Assembly: GCA_020744425.1 (NCBI GenBank)
Contig: JAGMUV010000003.1
Location: forward strand, 2,666,001-2,730,000
Reading direction: 5' to 3'
Source of the DNA: Dactylonectria macrodidyma
Lineage: Eukaryota; Ascomycota; Sordariomycetes; Hypocreales; Nectriaceae
DNA: 64,000 bases
Shown: in pieces, positions 22,661 to 35,595 of the stretch
Layout of the letters: each line of letters begins with the position of its first letter
How positions within the stretch are numbered: position 1 is the first letter of the stretch
Notes under the pieces: generated by a model
The model's input: the letters and a program-made list of their open reading frames with translations, nothing else
Database searches by the model: none
What the model was told of the DNA's origin: nothing
Program-made: the position numbers and the translations under genes

Positions 22661-24456
22661 TCATTTTGAACCACTCAAACCGAGGAAGAAGCAGGCAAGG
22701 CCCCATGCTCCAGGGTCAGGCACCTCCTGATATCCACTACCCCCAACATAAACAGATCGCCCGAGACTGGCCTGCATACCCTTGGTCTCATCTGCAGCCT
22801 TTCTTGCTGCTTCCGCCGCTTGCTTAACGTCGCCTGTCTCGCCCAGGACCTTGACAAAGGGGTGTAGTGCGTCGACCAAGGTGCGGTCACCTGGACGCGC
22901 TGGTGTGTACTTGGAAAGTGCCTCGCTGCTCTGCTTCAGTGCCTTTGCCCACAACTCGGGGGATGCTGTGCCAGGGGCGAGGCCGCGGAGGGCGTGGACG
23001 AGAGCGTTCAGGAAGATGGCGAAGAGAGCCCCAGAGGTGCCGTCCATGTTGTTTTCTACGACGTTGACGATGGAAGCAACGTCTACCACGGCATCACCAG
23101 TGAGGGGGTGTGCGCTGAGGTGTTTGAGGATCGCTGTATCTTGCATCAGTCACTGTCTTCATAACGGTATTCGTTGCGCTTACCTTCGGCTCCCCTCTTC
23201 AGGCCGATACCGCAGTCTCCGTCGCCGACTACTGTATCGTATCTGGTGACATCAGGCTCCGCAGCGATGACCCGATCAAGGGCGTTCTTGAGGGAGGCCT
23301 CAGCCACCGCGGCGTCCATCTTGAGGTCACTCTTCTTAGTCTCCTGGCTGGTGCTGGCGCTGTCTGTCAATGTGGCCTTGTTCTTGGCATCCCATGTGCT
23401 GGCCGGGATCGGCGCTGACCACCCGACGACTTCTGCAGAGGCATCGAGCAGTTCCACAATGCTGGGGGCGTCAAGCTTGTGGGGGACAACTTGGAGTAGA
23501 CTGATGCTGAAGCCCAATCCGTCGAGGCTGGTCATGTAGGTGCCACTGAGGATGCGGATGGGGCGGATGCCGTGCTTGGCCTCCAGCTGGCTCACAACTT
23601 CGGCGGTAATGCCGCCCAACTCGAGGACGCTCACGCCGCCGAGGTTGTTAATCATGAGGATGATTTCATATGATTCGAAGTTGACAAATGCACGATCCTT
23701 GTCGTTGGAGTCCAGCAGTTGGGTAAGCATCTTGCTGACTAGCTCGGGCAGTTCCAGCTTCGATCGCTCAGATCCGGGCTCGTTGTGGATGCCCATACCG
23801 ACCTCGACCTCTCCAAGCTCCAGGCCTCCTTCGGTATCAACCTTACGGCCTGGTACGTGGACGTGTTCCAGGCTGGCTCCCACACTCACTAGGTTAGCCG
23901 CAGTGAGGCGGGCGAGCTTAGCTACTTCGTCTAGGCTCTTTCCCAGCGCTGCAAGAGCGCCGGTGATCTTGTGAACAAGAACGGTGCCGGCAATTCCACG
24001 TCGTCCGACCTTGCCGGCCTTTGCGCGGCCGACGCCGACATCGTCGCCTACAACGACCATCTCGACGGCGAGCCCAGCTGCTTTGGCCTTCTCAACGGCC
24101 ATACCAAAGTTGAGCACATCTCCGGTGTAGTTCATAACGATGACAAGCACGCCCTTGGAAGTATCAACGCGGGAAGTAATTGCGGCGCGGATTTGCTCCG
24201 TTGCTGGACTTGCGAAAATGGTACCAGCTACGGCAGCGGAGAGCATGCCCTGGCCAACCATGCCGGCGAAGGAAGGTTCATGGCCAGAGCCTCCACCGGA
24301 GATGAGTGAGACTTGCTGAGCAGCATTTGGGGATGGGCGACGGTAGACAATTTTGTTCTCCGCATCGAGAGCGACAGACGGGTTTGTGAGAGTGATGCTG
24401 TGGAGAGCGGTATTGACGAGGTGGGTTGCGTCGTTGATGAAGTGTTTGGCGGACAT
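22661..24456 (-). CDS. DAK1: Dihydroxyacetone kinase
   Basis: Exon 1 is 24456-23184 and exon 2 23139-22661; the 44-nt intron (GTAAGC donor, TGCAAG acceptor) is near the lower size limit. The product has 583 residues, the usual length. The DhaK domain (about 1-340) begins with the substrate loop GGGSGHEPSFAGMVG (His near residue 59). It contains GMGIHNEPG, whose His (about residue 224) forms the covalent hemiaminal with dihydroxyacetone. The DhaL domain (about 390-583) has the ATP/Mg loop VVGDGDCGIGLKRGAE, HPLTGDAVVDVASIV and NNMDGTSGALFAIF. The enzyme phosphorylates dihydroxyacetone with ATP in the cytosol, in glycerol use and detoxification. The intron falls just after the DGDCG motif, so unspliced RNA would lose most of the DhaL domain. 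Confidence 0.95.
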
Positions 24457-27400
24457 GATGCCGGTTTATTGCGCTTGGTTTCAGCAAACGACTGCAGACT
24501 ATGATGGAACTTGAAGAGCCTCCGGGAGTTTTGAAGATGACATGAGGAGTTTATGAATCAGGTGAGCCTTCACGTCGGAGTCTTATGGCCCTGCGTGTTG
24601 CCAAGTGACGGTCCATTCAAAGTGAGTGGTAGCTGCAGCCAGATGGGGGTTAATTGGGTGAGAATCGCGGGGTTGGTGGCATGGTACGGAACTCAGTAAC
24701 CGCGGGGGCAGTATCCACGCTAGGCAATATCTCATGATGACGGCAAATGGATCAACGACTTGAGTGTAACTGATGGGAGAATACCCGACGGCTATTCTGT
24801 GGGGGCGGAAAACCAATCATCTCGTGACAATCGGCAACTCTGCATCGGCACCTCTTGATTCTGGATATGGAGGATTGATTCGTTTGGCGCCTCTGCGCTC
24901 CGAGTGGACACCTGAATTTCTTCACCGAGCTCCCGACTATATGGTTGAGGCAATTGTCAAGTTGCATGGCATCGGAATATGTACCGCTAGGAGCTAGGTA
25001 ACATGTCGCTTTTCACACTCCCGGTCGGAAACCCATCTGCTTTTCCGGGCTTATCCGTTGAGAGTATTTGGCTGTGATGGACTGGGACGGAACCTCGAAA
25101 TCCCTGAACTCCATAAGAACCCGAAGGGATCTGGGAATAAATTGCAGCATAATATGCCACGAGGTGATCATGGTGGGAGAGTGATTGTAAAAAGACTTTT
25201 ATTAGCTTCGCGGTACTCACGTGCGTGCTGGTTGCGCAGCGGGGATACCGTTGCAAGGGTTAATATATCCGGAGTTTACCACCTAGATCGCCGAATCAGC
25301 CTGCCCATGAGATTCCAGTTAGTTAAACGGCTTTTGGACGACGCCTGTTTGACAATGGGGCTTGAAAGCGGTAGTGTTGAGAGCCTGGCAAGCCCCAGCA
25401 AACCCGTTGTCCACAGGCAAGGCTTGATGGCACGAGAGTCCGGTTTCTTGATGTAGATGATGTAGAAGATAGATCCTTACAACCAATTCAGTCATCGATA
25501 ACGATAAAGGGCAGTAATAATGCAGCTAATACGTCGACTTGGAAGACATGGAATTTTCCACCTTTTGTACTAAATAAATAAACTTACCTGTAGATTGTCG
25601 ATCATATGGGGTTAGCTGCGATGCTGGTGCTTCCTGCGACGACCGAAATACGACCACCCAGTGACCTGTGCAGAATGTGGGTGATGGAACGGGAGGAACT
25701 TTTGCTGCGTAGGCTTCATTTGGAGGATCTGCGGCGTCAACCTCCATTACTTGGACAAGCCGACTTAGCGGCTGCCAATGCTAAATATTCCCAAGGCGGA
25801 TGGATGCAAGAGTCAAATCGAGATACTCACTACCGGAAATACGGCACTTGGAGTTGCCGCGAGCCGCACCTCCTCGGCCAAGACGGATCTTCGAATACCT
25901 AACTTGGCCTTGCACTAGACGTGATGTATGCAGCCACAATGTCATAACTGGGCTATGCAAACTCTACTACGTGCACAATACGAGTGGGAGAGATGCTATG
26001 CCATAGGGCTGACAGACGGCTACGACGGCTCGAAGTTGCGCGTATCAGCAAACTAGGGAACATTTGGACTATGTGTTGGAAGTCCTTTACAAAGTATACG
26101 AATCTGTATCGGGGTTGCGAAGAGCGTCTCAGCTAGCTGGACGGTATTTGCATCTCCGGAATTCTAGACATCTCAATGGAATTGGAGTTACGACAACTCT
26201 GCGCCACAGTGCTTCACTTTGGTCACGGCGGCAGTCTCATATTCAGCTGCAGACGACATTATAGAACTACAGCCAGCGAAATTGAAAAGTGCACCAACAA
26301 CTGAAAAAGGATTACCCAATAACAATCCCTAGGGAAATACCTTTGCTCAGGGCGGCCTTCTTTTTGTTAGTGGGGATGAAACACAAGAGATCTAGAGGGC
26401 GACGTGGGCTGCATACGTACGCGCGGTTACGTGTTAGTGGCAGGGGACGTGGCGTGAGACCCGCTGGTGTTGGCCAAGTTTGGGCCCATTTCCACGCGGC
26501 AGCGCCATGGGATTTTCGATGAAAGAAGGTGTTGAGGTGGATTCTGGCATTGGGATATCGGAGATTTTCTCATGAATTATTCAGGACAGCCAGCTGCCTC
26601 TGATGGAGTTTTTGATGCTGAATAATACGGAGTAGACCCTTGACCATTCATTAGCGGATGCAACAAGAGGCGAAAACTCCCCTTGACTATCCAAGGCCGT
26701 CTCTCCCGGCTTGGCTGCCGGGGTTTTGAGTGGCCGCCATGGTGCCGGGAGCCGATGACGACGATGCCGAGAAATTGATGCTTTGGGTAATTTCTTATTT
26801 CCAGACTGCGGTGTAAGAGAGGAGGCTGTGCAGTCCGTAAAAGGACTGTAGGTATGGTGCAGCACGCGATGCCAAGGCCATCTAATCAGGCCAGCCTTGG
26901 TGTGCGATGGAACGACGTTGCCAAGATGCGCACTCGGCCGAGCATCGCTTGATCGCTGCGAAACGAGTCTTGGCCATCTCTTGGAAGAGCATTGGCGATG
27001 GTAGTGAGGGAGGGTATTGCATTATACTCCGTCTCGTCGGCGCCACAAGAACCGACGGCACTAAACAGCGGGCCAACCCTTCTCCAGGGGCTTCGAACGC
27101 ATATTACCCCGTGCAGTTACGTTACTACGTAGTATTCGTAACATGGGGGAAATTGTTTCAGAGATTCTAATTTGAAAAGACCAGAGTCAGGTTAATTCTA
27201 GCGCATTGTGGTCCCTGACAGAGAGGTACCGACCGGTATTGGAGGGACATGGCTCCCCGGCCTGTCAGTGGACCGAGCAGTCATCGGCGTTCCCTCTTGG
27301 CTCGCTCCAAAGGAGTGCTTTAAACTACTTACGTACGTACTGGAAGGCCTAACAACTATTAACACAATTAGTGGTACGTAGACTGAACCAAACCGTCTGG

Positions 27401-27883
27401 ATGGTTGCTCGACCCCATCGTCCTCTTTATCGTCATATTGTGGGGGCTTGCTGGCATCGGACGCGTGGCCGGCCTCTCCAGACACCAGCCCCGGCGACGA
27501 AGCACGGTAATGAGACTCGCTTCTTCTTAGCCGCCATGCTGCCGGTTCGAATCTCGACTCGAGGGAGGCCCCTTCCGGGCCCCGAGTCCATTCTTTAATT
27601 GGAAACCTGCCGCTGTCTCCTTGTGTCTGCTTCTGATACTCCGCCTTCGCCTCTTCCTCGTATCCGTCCGTTCTCTCTCTCTTTAGGGCTGCATCCGGTG
27701 ACGACTTTCCTGTGCCGATACCCCTTGCTCGAACCTGTCATAGCTGTTAACCGGAACGCGGCATTCACTTGGGCGTTCGACTTACTTTCGCTTCTTATCA
27801 TCTTGCGTCTTTCGTTCATCTTGCAACATCCAAAACCCCTCTGTCACACAGGTTGCTGCCGCCTCAGCGACTAACACGCCACC
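24457..27883. other. 3.4-kb gene-free divergent intergenic region
   Basis: This lies between the divergent starts of the dihydroxyacetone kinase and DCW1 genes. Many small frames exist on both strands, but none shows a domain, splice-joined continuity or a biased third position. No transposon ends or tRNA cloverleaf could be drawn. The last 280 bases are CT-rich, a probable DCW1 promoter and leader. Confidence 0.5.
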
Positions 27884-29357
27884 ATGAGATCACTACTACA
27901 AACCACATCACTGGCCTTGAGCCTACTGGGAACGTTTGTCACTGCCATCGATGTAACATGGACCGACGAGTGTAAGTTATTTACCCTCGGATCTATGGGA
28001 GCTGGGACTGAGAAAGAAACGATAGCATCAATTCAAGAAGCTGCTGCTACTATCGCATATGGCATGGTGAAGTACTACACAGGCAACAACACCGGTGACA
28101 CCCCTGGCAACCTACCAGACCCTTACTACTGTAAGAATACCGCAATGGAAGCTCGACGGACGTCACTAATAAATCTTAGGGTGGGAGGCTGGTGCCATGT
28201 TCGGCGCCCTGGTCGACTACTGGTGGATTACTGGCGATGACTCGTACAACAACATCACCATACAGAGCTTGGTACACCAGGCGGGAGACGACGAGGACTT
28301 CATGCCCACGAACCAAACTAGAACCGAAGGAAATGACGATCAAGGCTTCTGGGCCATGGCGGCTATGGCTGCTGCTGAGCGCAACTTCCCTAACCCAGAC
28401 GACGACGAGCCTCAATATCTCGCGCTCGCCCAGGCCGTATTCAACGAGTACGCCAGCAGGTGGGACACGGAGCACTGCGACGGAGGCATGAGGTGGCAGA
28501 TCTTCACCTTCAACTCGGGATACAACTACAAGAACTCCATCTCCAACGGATGTTTCTTCAACATTGCAGCCCGGCTCGCCCGGTACACGGGCAACGACAC
28601 GTACGCGGACTGGGCGGCCAAGGTATGGAAGTGGGAGACGGATGCGGGACTCATTACGGACGAGTACAAGGTCTACGATGGTGTCACTATCGGCGACACC
28701 AATTGTAGCTCAACAGACACGGCTCAGTGGAGCTACAATGCTGGCATCTTCCTCCACGGCGCCGCCGTCATGTATAACATCACCGAGAGCAGCACGTGGA
28801 AGACGCGCATGGATGGCATGCTGAGCGACATCTCGTCGCTCTTCATCGACGACAACGTCATCTACGAACAGTTCTGTGAGAACAACGACCAGTGCAACCA
28901 GGACCAGCAGAGCTTCAAGGGCTACCTGGGCCGCTGGATGGCCGCCACAACGCAGATGGCGCCTCATACGTACGAGACTATCTACCCGCTGCTGCTGGCC
29001 TCAGCCAAGGCGGCCGTGGCAGTCTGTACCGGCACGGATTCCGGCTTCAAGGGCCATGCTGGCACGGCCTGCGGTTTCACGTGGCTCGAGACTACGTACG
29101 ACGGTTTGGTGGGCGTGGGTTCGCAGATGAACGCCATGTCCATGGTCATCTACACGCTTATCAAGGACGCCAGCACGCCAGTAACTTCGTCAACAGGCGG
29201 CACGTCCAAGGGCGATTCGAGTGCGGGAAACAAGAACTCGGACGACGTCAACAAGAACCAGTCCAAGATCACGACCGCAGACAGGGCGGGTGCTGCCATC
29301 ATCACCATCCTCATGTGCGGTGGAGTCTTGGCCGGAACGGCGTTTGTGTTGACATGA
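27884..29357 (+). CDS. DCW1: GPI-anchored GH76 mannosidase/transglycosidase, Dcw1/Dfg5 type
   Basis: Exons are 27884-27971, 28026-28130 and 28180-29357, giving 456 residues. Introns of 54 and 49 nt have GTAAGT and GTAAGA donors; the second has a CACTAAT branch. Splicing restores the family motif LPDPYYWWEAGAMFGALVDY. A signal peptide covers residues 1-21. The GH76 domain contains GNDDQGFWAMAAMAAAE, whose paired Asp residues are the catalytic centre, plus CDGGMRWQIF, NSISNGCFF and a Cys-rich QFCENNDQCNQDQQSFKGY segment. The C-terminus is a Ser/Gly linker, then a hydrophobic tail (IITILMCGGVLAGTAFVLT), as for GPI attachment. Dcw1/Dfg5 enzymes act at the plasma membrane and wall, trimming GPI anchors to cross-link proteins to wall glucan. 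The first intron is a multiple of three without stops, so intron retention would be silent in frame. Confidence 0.93.
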
Positions 29358-29462
29358 GTAGAGGAAGACAAAGAGTCTGCGTTGCATATAAAGCCTGGAG
29401 CTGTCGGCGTTTAAAGGGTCAAGCGGTTGAAACCAAACCCCCTGTTTGGGGTCGTATACCTA

Positions 29463-31130
29463 TCATTTGGAGGGATAGCGTGGATCATTTTCTAGAGATA
29501 TTGTACAAGATGCACACAACATCAGAGTGTTTCTATTTAAAGCGATTTCAGATTCTGTAAGATAAGCTGAGTTCAAGTCCAACAGTCTCCTAACCTTGGT
29601 AGCGCGGTCTAGTCCAATTGACGAAGCGTGCATACTCAACTTTCTTTCCACATCTTGTTCCCACTTCTGAATAAGTGATTTCTGCGTCTCCTCGGAGATG
29701 CCAACTGTCCTGCTGAAGTCGCAACCACCACGCGGCCAGTACCAGCTTCCGCCAGCGAGGAATATATCCTCTCTTTGGCGCAAGGATTGAGCCATCTCCC
29801 AAGCCGGCCAAGAATCCGTCACATGAAGCGACCTATGCTGGTGACGCCTTAAAGTAGCATTGGCAGGCATCCACTGATGAACCTTGAAGGTGTCGGGGTA
29901 CTCCCAGAGGGTATATCCCATATACCACAGATTGGAATCCTTTTGACGGCAAGATGCGGTCATAAAGAGTGAGTAGGCCACGTGTGAGTTGTACCAGACG
30001 TGGAAGCTTTTGGAGTAAACGGCATCCTGCTCTCCATCTAGATCTCCTACTAAACCACACAGCGCTTCATCCGTCAATGTCGCCAAGAAACAATCTACAG
30101 CTGTGTCCATATGATGGGTGACGCCTGTTCTCGGGGTCGCTTCGATGAGTCGCTTGAAAGGATGGCACTCATCGTCTATATCCTCGAACCTATCGAGCGC
30201 AATGAGAGAGGCCTTTTCGTCATACGTCTTTGCGTGACAGATTGAAACAAGATACGGAAGCCCCTGGCAAAGCTGGTGCTGGGAATCAGATTTGGCTCTT
30301 CGGTCTACAAGATGCTGAATAGGTACTCACAAACTCCTGGACATGTGGCTCTTCGTCTGGGTACTGGCCTCAGGGGCGCGGTAACTTCCAAAGCTTTACA
30401 TCGTGAGGAGCAACTTCGCGAAATACTGCAAGAGATCAGATTGATGAATAGACAAATTGGAATGGGGTCGAAGCCCCATAACTCACCCTTGTAGACCTCC
30501 CACTCAAGGTACGTGTGCACACACATCAGCTGCTCATTAACCCAAGGGGAATAGCCGAAAAAGAAAGCAACAAAGTGTTCTGAGCTGATGACAAGATTGC
30601 TTCCTCGGTAGCGGAGCAAGTTGCACATGAGCTGATACCGGAAGAATGCTCGATCTAGGCGAACCTCTCGACGGGCAGCTTGCCGGGTGAGTAGCTCAAT
30701 CGCATCTTATCTTTGGGCTCCGGAATCACCTCTTCCGCCAGGCCATCACCAAGAATTCTAATGAGAGTGTAGCTTTTGCTGATGAAGAAAGCCTGAGAAG
30801 CCGAAAGCCGGAGCAGGCAAGGGAATGGGTCTTCCGCATTTCGTATGCGGTTGCTCAATCGTGTCAAGAGGTTGAAGATGTCATCCGAACTCTTTTTGTC
30901 AACCCGCGTCGACTCTTCAAGTGCGATGGCGTAGGGGAGCACGCCAGATGGGATCTGATTCGTGAGAACAGGCTGGTGATGGAAGGACGGTTGTCATGGA
31001 ACGCGTGAAGGAAGATACGGTGACTCAGGATGGCTGAACCGAGTTGTTGGATAGCCTCAAGCTTAGTAAGGACCCTCGCGACGAGGTGCAAAGGTAGTTG
31101 CTGAAGTGAGCTATGTGTTGTTTCTGCCAT
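29463..31130 (-). pseudogene. Broken F-box-like fungal protein gene
   Basis: It starts at 31130 with an F-box-like N-terminus (LPLHLVARVLTKLEAIQQL, SAILSHRIFLHAF), typical of a large uncharacterised ascomycete family. Near 30985 one base is missing: the reading moves from NRPSITSL to VLTNQIPSGVLPYAIALEES in another frame. A second shift occurs near 30690, before DRAFFRYQLMCNLLRYRG. Two introns then look intact: a GTGAGT donor with TTGCAG acceptor near 30412-30475, and a GTGAGT donor with CACCAG acceptor near 30275-30335. Between them, TGA at 30370-30372 interrupts a frame that continues YPDEEPHVQEF. The remainder (CQGLPYLVSICHAKTYDEK and onward to SWYWPRGGCDF) fits the family. Two shifts and a stop indicate inactivation. 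The function of the family is unknown; F-box proteins usually recruit substrates to SCF ubiquitin ligases. Confidence 0.65.
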
Positions 31131-32136
31131 TGTTTTGACAAATTTTGTCCTCATTAACGTAGAGGTTTTAGAGACAGAGGGGGAGTATCAGATGTAATGA
31201 AGGCCGTTTCTTTAAGGGGAATCAGTCACAACCCTCATGCAGGCGATATATGATACGCGTGACCCTATTCTAGCCGTTATTATCATTGGTCTAGTTAGAG
31301 TGTCTGTCTTACTTTTTCGGCAGAGATCCTGTATAGACCAGGAGGCTGCATGCAAAGTCAAGATAACTATCATGGGTGGTTCAGCTTCGCACGTTGTAGT
31401 GCATGGTACCTATGTTAGCATGATAGTTTCTCTGTACTGCCTCTGTTGACAGAATTGACTTTCGACTGCGCGTTCGTCTCTGTGAAGAGTAGGTAACTAA
31501 TGTTAAGAATGCGATGAGCATTACTAGTTGCATAAACAAGTGTTGCTAGCTGCATGAATACATGTAATATAAGCTGGAAGACATAATTGCTTTGTTCAAT
31601 AGTACAGTATCAGTACAGTGCTGAAACTGTATTCTGGCTTAAGTAGCTGAGAAGCCGATGAGGAGGAACACCCAACTTTAAGAATAGAGTTACATAAAAG
31701 TTGCTCATGCCTCTGGCAATATTATGAAGCGTAAGTATATTAATTTTATCTCAGTTTTAGGTCGCCAGGCAGCCGAATTTCTCTTTTACGCGAGAGTGGC
31801 TAGGCAGTCGTTTGCTATGGCCTCAATAAGCGTGGTGGCTTTTGAGGGGCTTGTTTCCCGGTCGACGAGCTGAACTTGGCAAACCGTCTTTCCGCGATCC
31901 GTTAGGCATCACGATGGTAATCGCGCAGCAACTAAAACACTCGCTTATTGCAGTGACAAAAGGTCGTTGTCAAAATCAGGGGTTCTGTCTATTTGTCTAG
32001 GCAGCAGTACTTCCTCGACTTTGGTTCATATAAGAGGCATAGCTCAATCGCCGGGAAAGCCTCAGGCCAGACACCAAGTTTGGCAATCAATCATCATCTA
32101 CTTTGCGCGCTTCACACGCCCACAACATATCCAAAA
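31131..32136. other. Divergent spacer upstream of the kinesin gene
   Basis: About 1 kb, AT-rich in 31490-31760. No gene-like frame is visible. It should include the kinesin promoter. Confidence 0.5.
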
Positions 32137-34128
32137 ATGGAACAATTCATTGCTGAAAACTCGGGTCGGTACCAGTCGCTAGTCAAGGCCTTCAAGCCTC
32201 CCAAGTCAAGCCGGTCGGCCTCGGCCTCGGCCCCCACTCCGACTCCGGGGATGGTGGTGACGACCCGGCTCCGGCCCCTGCTCGACGACGAGACGGCGGC
32301 AAAGCTTCCTCCGGCCTTGTTTCCCCGGTCCAGCCAGCCCGGCGTCTTGGATGTCCATGAGCTCCGACAGTCCGCCCTCGGGCCGCCGCAGTTGAAAGTG
32401 AGAGAATCCCGAATTCGGCGAGTACGTGATGATTGCTGTTGCTAACAGGGATAACTCTAGTCGGCCAACTTTCAAGTCGACCGTGTGTATGATGCCGACA
32501 GCAACACAGAGAACATCTACCATGATGTCGTCAAGCCCTTGGTGCCTTGGGCGTGGAATGGTGGTATCGGCACGCTGTTTGCGTACGGACAGACGGGTTC
32601 CGGCAAGACATATACCATCAGTCACCTTGAGCGCCTCGTGGCCGAAGAGTTGCTGAGCGGCAGTCTTGAAGGCCAACGTAACGTCTATGTCACTATCATT
32701 GAATTGGCAGGAAATGCGGCGCACGGTATGTCTTAGATGTGTTCTTAACCGGCAACGATGTTACTGATCATACATGTAGATCTTCTCAATACCCGTCGTC
32801 CTGTGTCTATCCTTGAAGACTCTTTTGGCATCACCCAGCTCACAGGTGCACTCGAGCATCAAGTCACTACAGCCGACGAGATGCTTGCCCTTATTGACAC
32901 AGCCACTGCCTTTCGCCGAACCGAGTCAACCGTGAAGAATGACGCCTCCTCGCGCTCCCACGCCATCTGCCGTATCCGAGTACAGAACCTTGCCGCGCCT
33001 GAAGCAGAAGACGGCGTGCTGTACCTCATTGACCTTGCCGGCTCCGAAGCTGCGCGAGATTCTGCCGCCCATGGAGCCCAGCGCATGAAAGAGACGCGCG
33101 AGATCAACACTAGCCTGTCCGTCCTCAAGGACTGCATCCGCGGCAAAGCCGAGTCGGATGCCCTCGCCGGGTCCAGCTCCAAGCGCAAGCCCCATGTGCC
33201 GTTCCGCCAGAGTGCCCTCACCAAAGTTCTCAAGCATGTATTTGATCCCGCGGCTCTACGTCCGTGTCAGACCGTCGTTGTTGCTTGCGTGAATCCGTGT
33301 CTCGCAGATGTCGGTCCCAGTAAAAACACCCTCCGGTACGCAGAGACGCTGCGAGTCCTAGTGCCAAAGGCGAAACCTATGCGCTACGATCCCAAGTCTC
33401 CTAGAACATGGACAAACGAGCGTTTGAGAGAATGGGTGACGGAAAACGTAAGACACCAGCCAAAACCTATGACTGGCCAGACACTGATCTTTGTTTCCTA
33501 GTCTGGGACACCTCCCATCGATGCCTCCATCCTCGCCCCAACAGAGTCAGGCGCTCAGCTGCTCCGTCTCCCAACCCCAGAGTTTGAGAGCCGATGCTTG
33601 AAGACCACAGGCGTAACCCCAGAGCAAACCAAGGCCTTTTGGTCCAAGTTCTGGCAAATGCACATCGACGCCCAACACGCATCTGCAAAGGCCACCGAAG
33701 TGCCCGAATCCGACACTATGGATCTTCTGCAGCGATCATCGAGCCAAGATCCTAATCCCAAGGCTCTATCAGTCCCGTTCAAAGAGCGTATCCGCCCTGG
33801 CATGGCCATCAAATGGACACCACCTCCCGGATTCCCCATGACCTTGCCCGGCATGAACATGGCTGTCGTCCTCTGCCCCGCGCCTGCAGTGGCTGAGAGT
33901 GTGAAGGACGTCCTTGGAAACCAAGTCAATCTAGGTCAGGAGGACAAAAAGGCAGAGACAGCGCCCAAGGGAGTTCGATATCTGTGCGCTATAGTAACTC
34001 CAGCGGTCATGTCTGAGGCGTACGATGTGCATTTATGGCGCCAGATTGTGGTGGAAGATACGCAAATGGATGCCGAGGTGTTCTTAGAGTACGATATTGC
34101 GACGAGGTATTACTACATCGCCATATAA
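32137..34128 (+). CDS. Kinesin motor protein, kinesin-13/KIF24-like, with SAM-like tail
   Basis: Exons are 32137-32397, 32461-32725, 32780-33447 and 33502-34128; the introns (63, 54, 54, 54... three in all) have GTGAGA, GTATGT and GTAAGA donors. The product has 606 residues. The motor domain spans about residues 38-385. It begins with MVVTTRLRPLL, has the P-loop GQTGSGKT (about 130-137), switch I ASSRSHAICRI, switch II LIDLAGSEAA and the microtubule-binding block KETREINTSLSVLKDCI, and ends near NTLRYAETLRVL. Motor first, followed by a tail with WTNERLREWV and GVTPEQTKAFWSKFW, suggests a SAM-like helical module; that is my inference from spacing. No long coiled coil is visible, so it is probably not a processive transport dimer. 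Kinesin-13 proteins depolymerise microtubules. The C-terminal 170 residues are unrecognised. Confidence 0.85.
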
Positions 34129-34673
34129 TCAGGAGAAAGTGGTAGGTCTCTAGGCTCAATACCGTCGATGTATCTAGGCTAAGACATGACTGGAGTCAGT
34201 ATGAAAGACCAAAGTTAAAACCGTCCTGCTATCAATCCGCCATGTCTTCGTGAATCACAACTCGCAAACACTCTGTACTACTTCAAACTGCCACATCTTC
34301 CAAAGCACAATGAACAAGTCCATATTATCCAAACTCGCCTAGGGTACTGGAAGCCGATTCGGCCTTGATGCCCTTTGTTCAGATTCAATATCAATGGTTT
34401 TAATTTGGGCGATATAGCCATGTTGGCGAAAACTGGGATATATGAAGTTTACCCTCATACTATTGATTGACGAGAAAATAGCCACCTTATATGTCCCGGA
34501 AATTTTCTTCATCACCTGACTATAAATTCTCAATAGTTGACATCTTGGGCCGAGTACAACTGAGACCTAACCAGACTCCAGCAACGACAGTTGAAACATC
34601 CAATGTTCACGCGCATGCTACCGAGACCCAAAAAAAAGCATAATCGATCATATCATCCACATCACGCGTTGAT
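34129..34673. other. Convergent 3' region between kinesin and DUF4188 genes
   Basis: Two genes end facing each other here. The 545 bases are AT-rich and contain no gene-like frame. Confidence 0.5.
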
Positions 34674-35595
34674 TTACTCAGTCTCCTTGGGTTTTCCTGT
34701 CTCATCACGAGACAACCTTGAATACTGTGTCTTCAACACTGGTGTATCTGCGTCAACCAGGCAATTGGCCCACTCGGAGTCCTCTCCTGCTGACGAAATC
34801 TTCACCGCCGCTCGGCCCAGCAAGAGAGGACGACAATTCAAGTAGATGGTCTCGTAAGCCTTGGCCGGCACGCAAAAGGTCTCGTGGAAGACACCAATGT
34901 GCGAATACCCCATTTTGTGAAACCAGTCGGTGGTATCGCGATGCATGGGCTCATGCGCAAAGCGGTGCAGGCTCTCGAGGTCGCGGAAGTAGCAAGTTAT
35001 CATGATGGTGTTGTTACTCGCCCGCTCGTCGCCCGTCCACGACGACACGCCCAGCATGCCCAGCTCCTCGCGGCGTCTGATGAGATCGCGCTCTAGGGCC
35101 TTGAAGCGTTCGCCGAGCTCCTTGATGCCCGGGGCGAGAAGCCCGAGAGGGTGGTTGAACTGGGAACCGATGTTGAACACGACGATGGGGGCCTCTGCGG
35201 GCTGCGAGCTGAACTTGCCGAGGGACGCGGTGGAAGCGGAGGGGACTTGGGCAGTGACCCGGCCTGGAACGACGTATCTCATATACTCGCTGACCAACGG
35301 GTTACGGACTTGAGTGATGGTTGTGATGACGGAGCTGAGCAGGAGGCCGAGGGCCGGTAGGACGGCGTATCGAGTGGGCAAAGTAGCGGAGAAGGGGATC
35401 TGAATAAGGGCACCGATGAGAATGATGGTAGGGAACCTGAAGGTGTTCTTGAATATGGACTAAGTATGATGGTTAACACAATGTAGCTTTCTAGAGGTTC
35501 GTGAGGTGGTGGCTTACAAGAGTTGCACCAGATGGTAGGAAGTTGAGTGGCTTGTTAGTCGAGGCCAACTTGGGCCGGAACTCGGGGCGAGTCAT
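34674..35595 (-). CDS. DUF4188 monooxygenase-like membrane protein
   Basis: Exon 1 is 35595-35518 and exon 2 35459-34674, with a 58-nt intron (GTAAGC donor, ACTTAG acceptor). The product has 287 residues. Residues 27-75 are hydrophobic (FPTIILIGALIQIPFSATL, then ALGLLLSSVITTI), probably two membrane spans. The globular part has the family blocks FNHPLGLLAPG, LGVSSWTGDERAS, YFRDLESLHRFAHEP and MGYSHIGVFHETF, which I recognise as the DUF4188 family of dimeric alpha/beta-barrel-like proteins. Relatives are annotated as monooxygenases, and one (Af470) oxidises a terpenoid in fumagillin synthesis. No biosynthetic genes neighbour this copy, so the substrate is unknown. Confidence 0.8.

Noticed and set aside
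27480..27575. Possible tRNA gene: GGTTCGAATC, a B-box-like word, near 27545
   Set aside because: The bases flanking the loop do not pair into a T stem, and no acceptor, D or anticodon arms can be drawn upstream.
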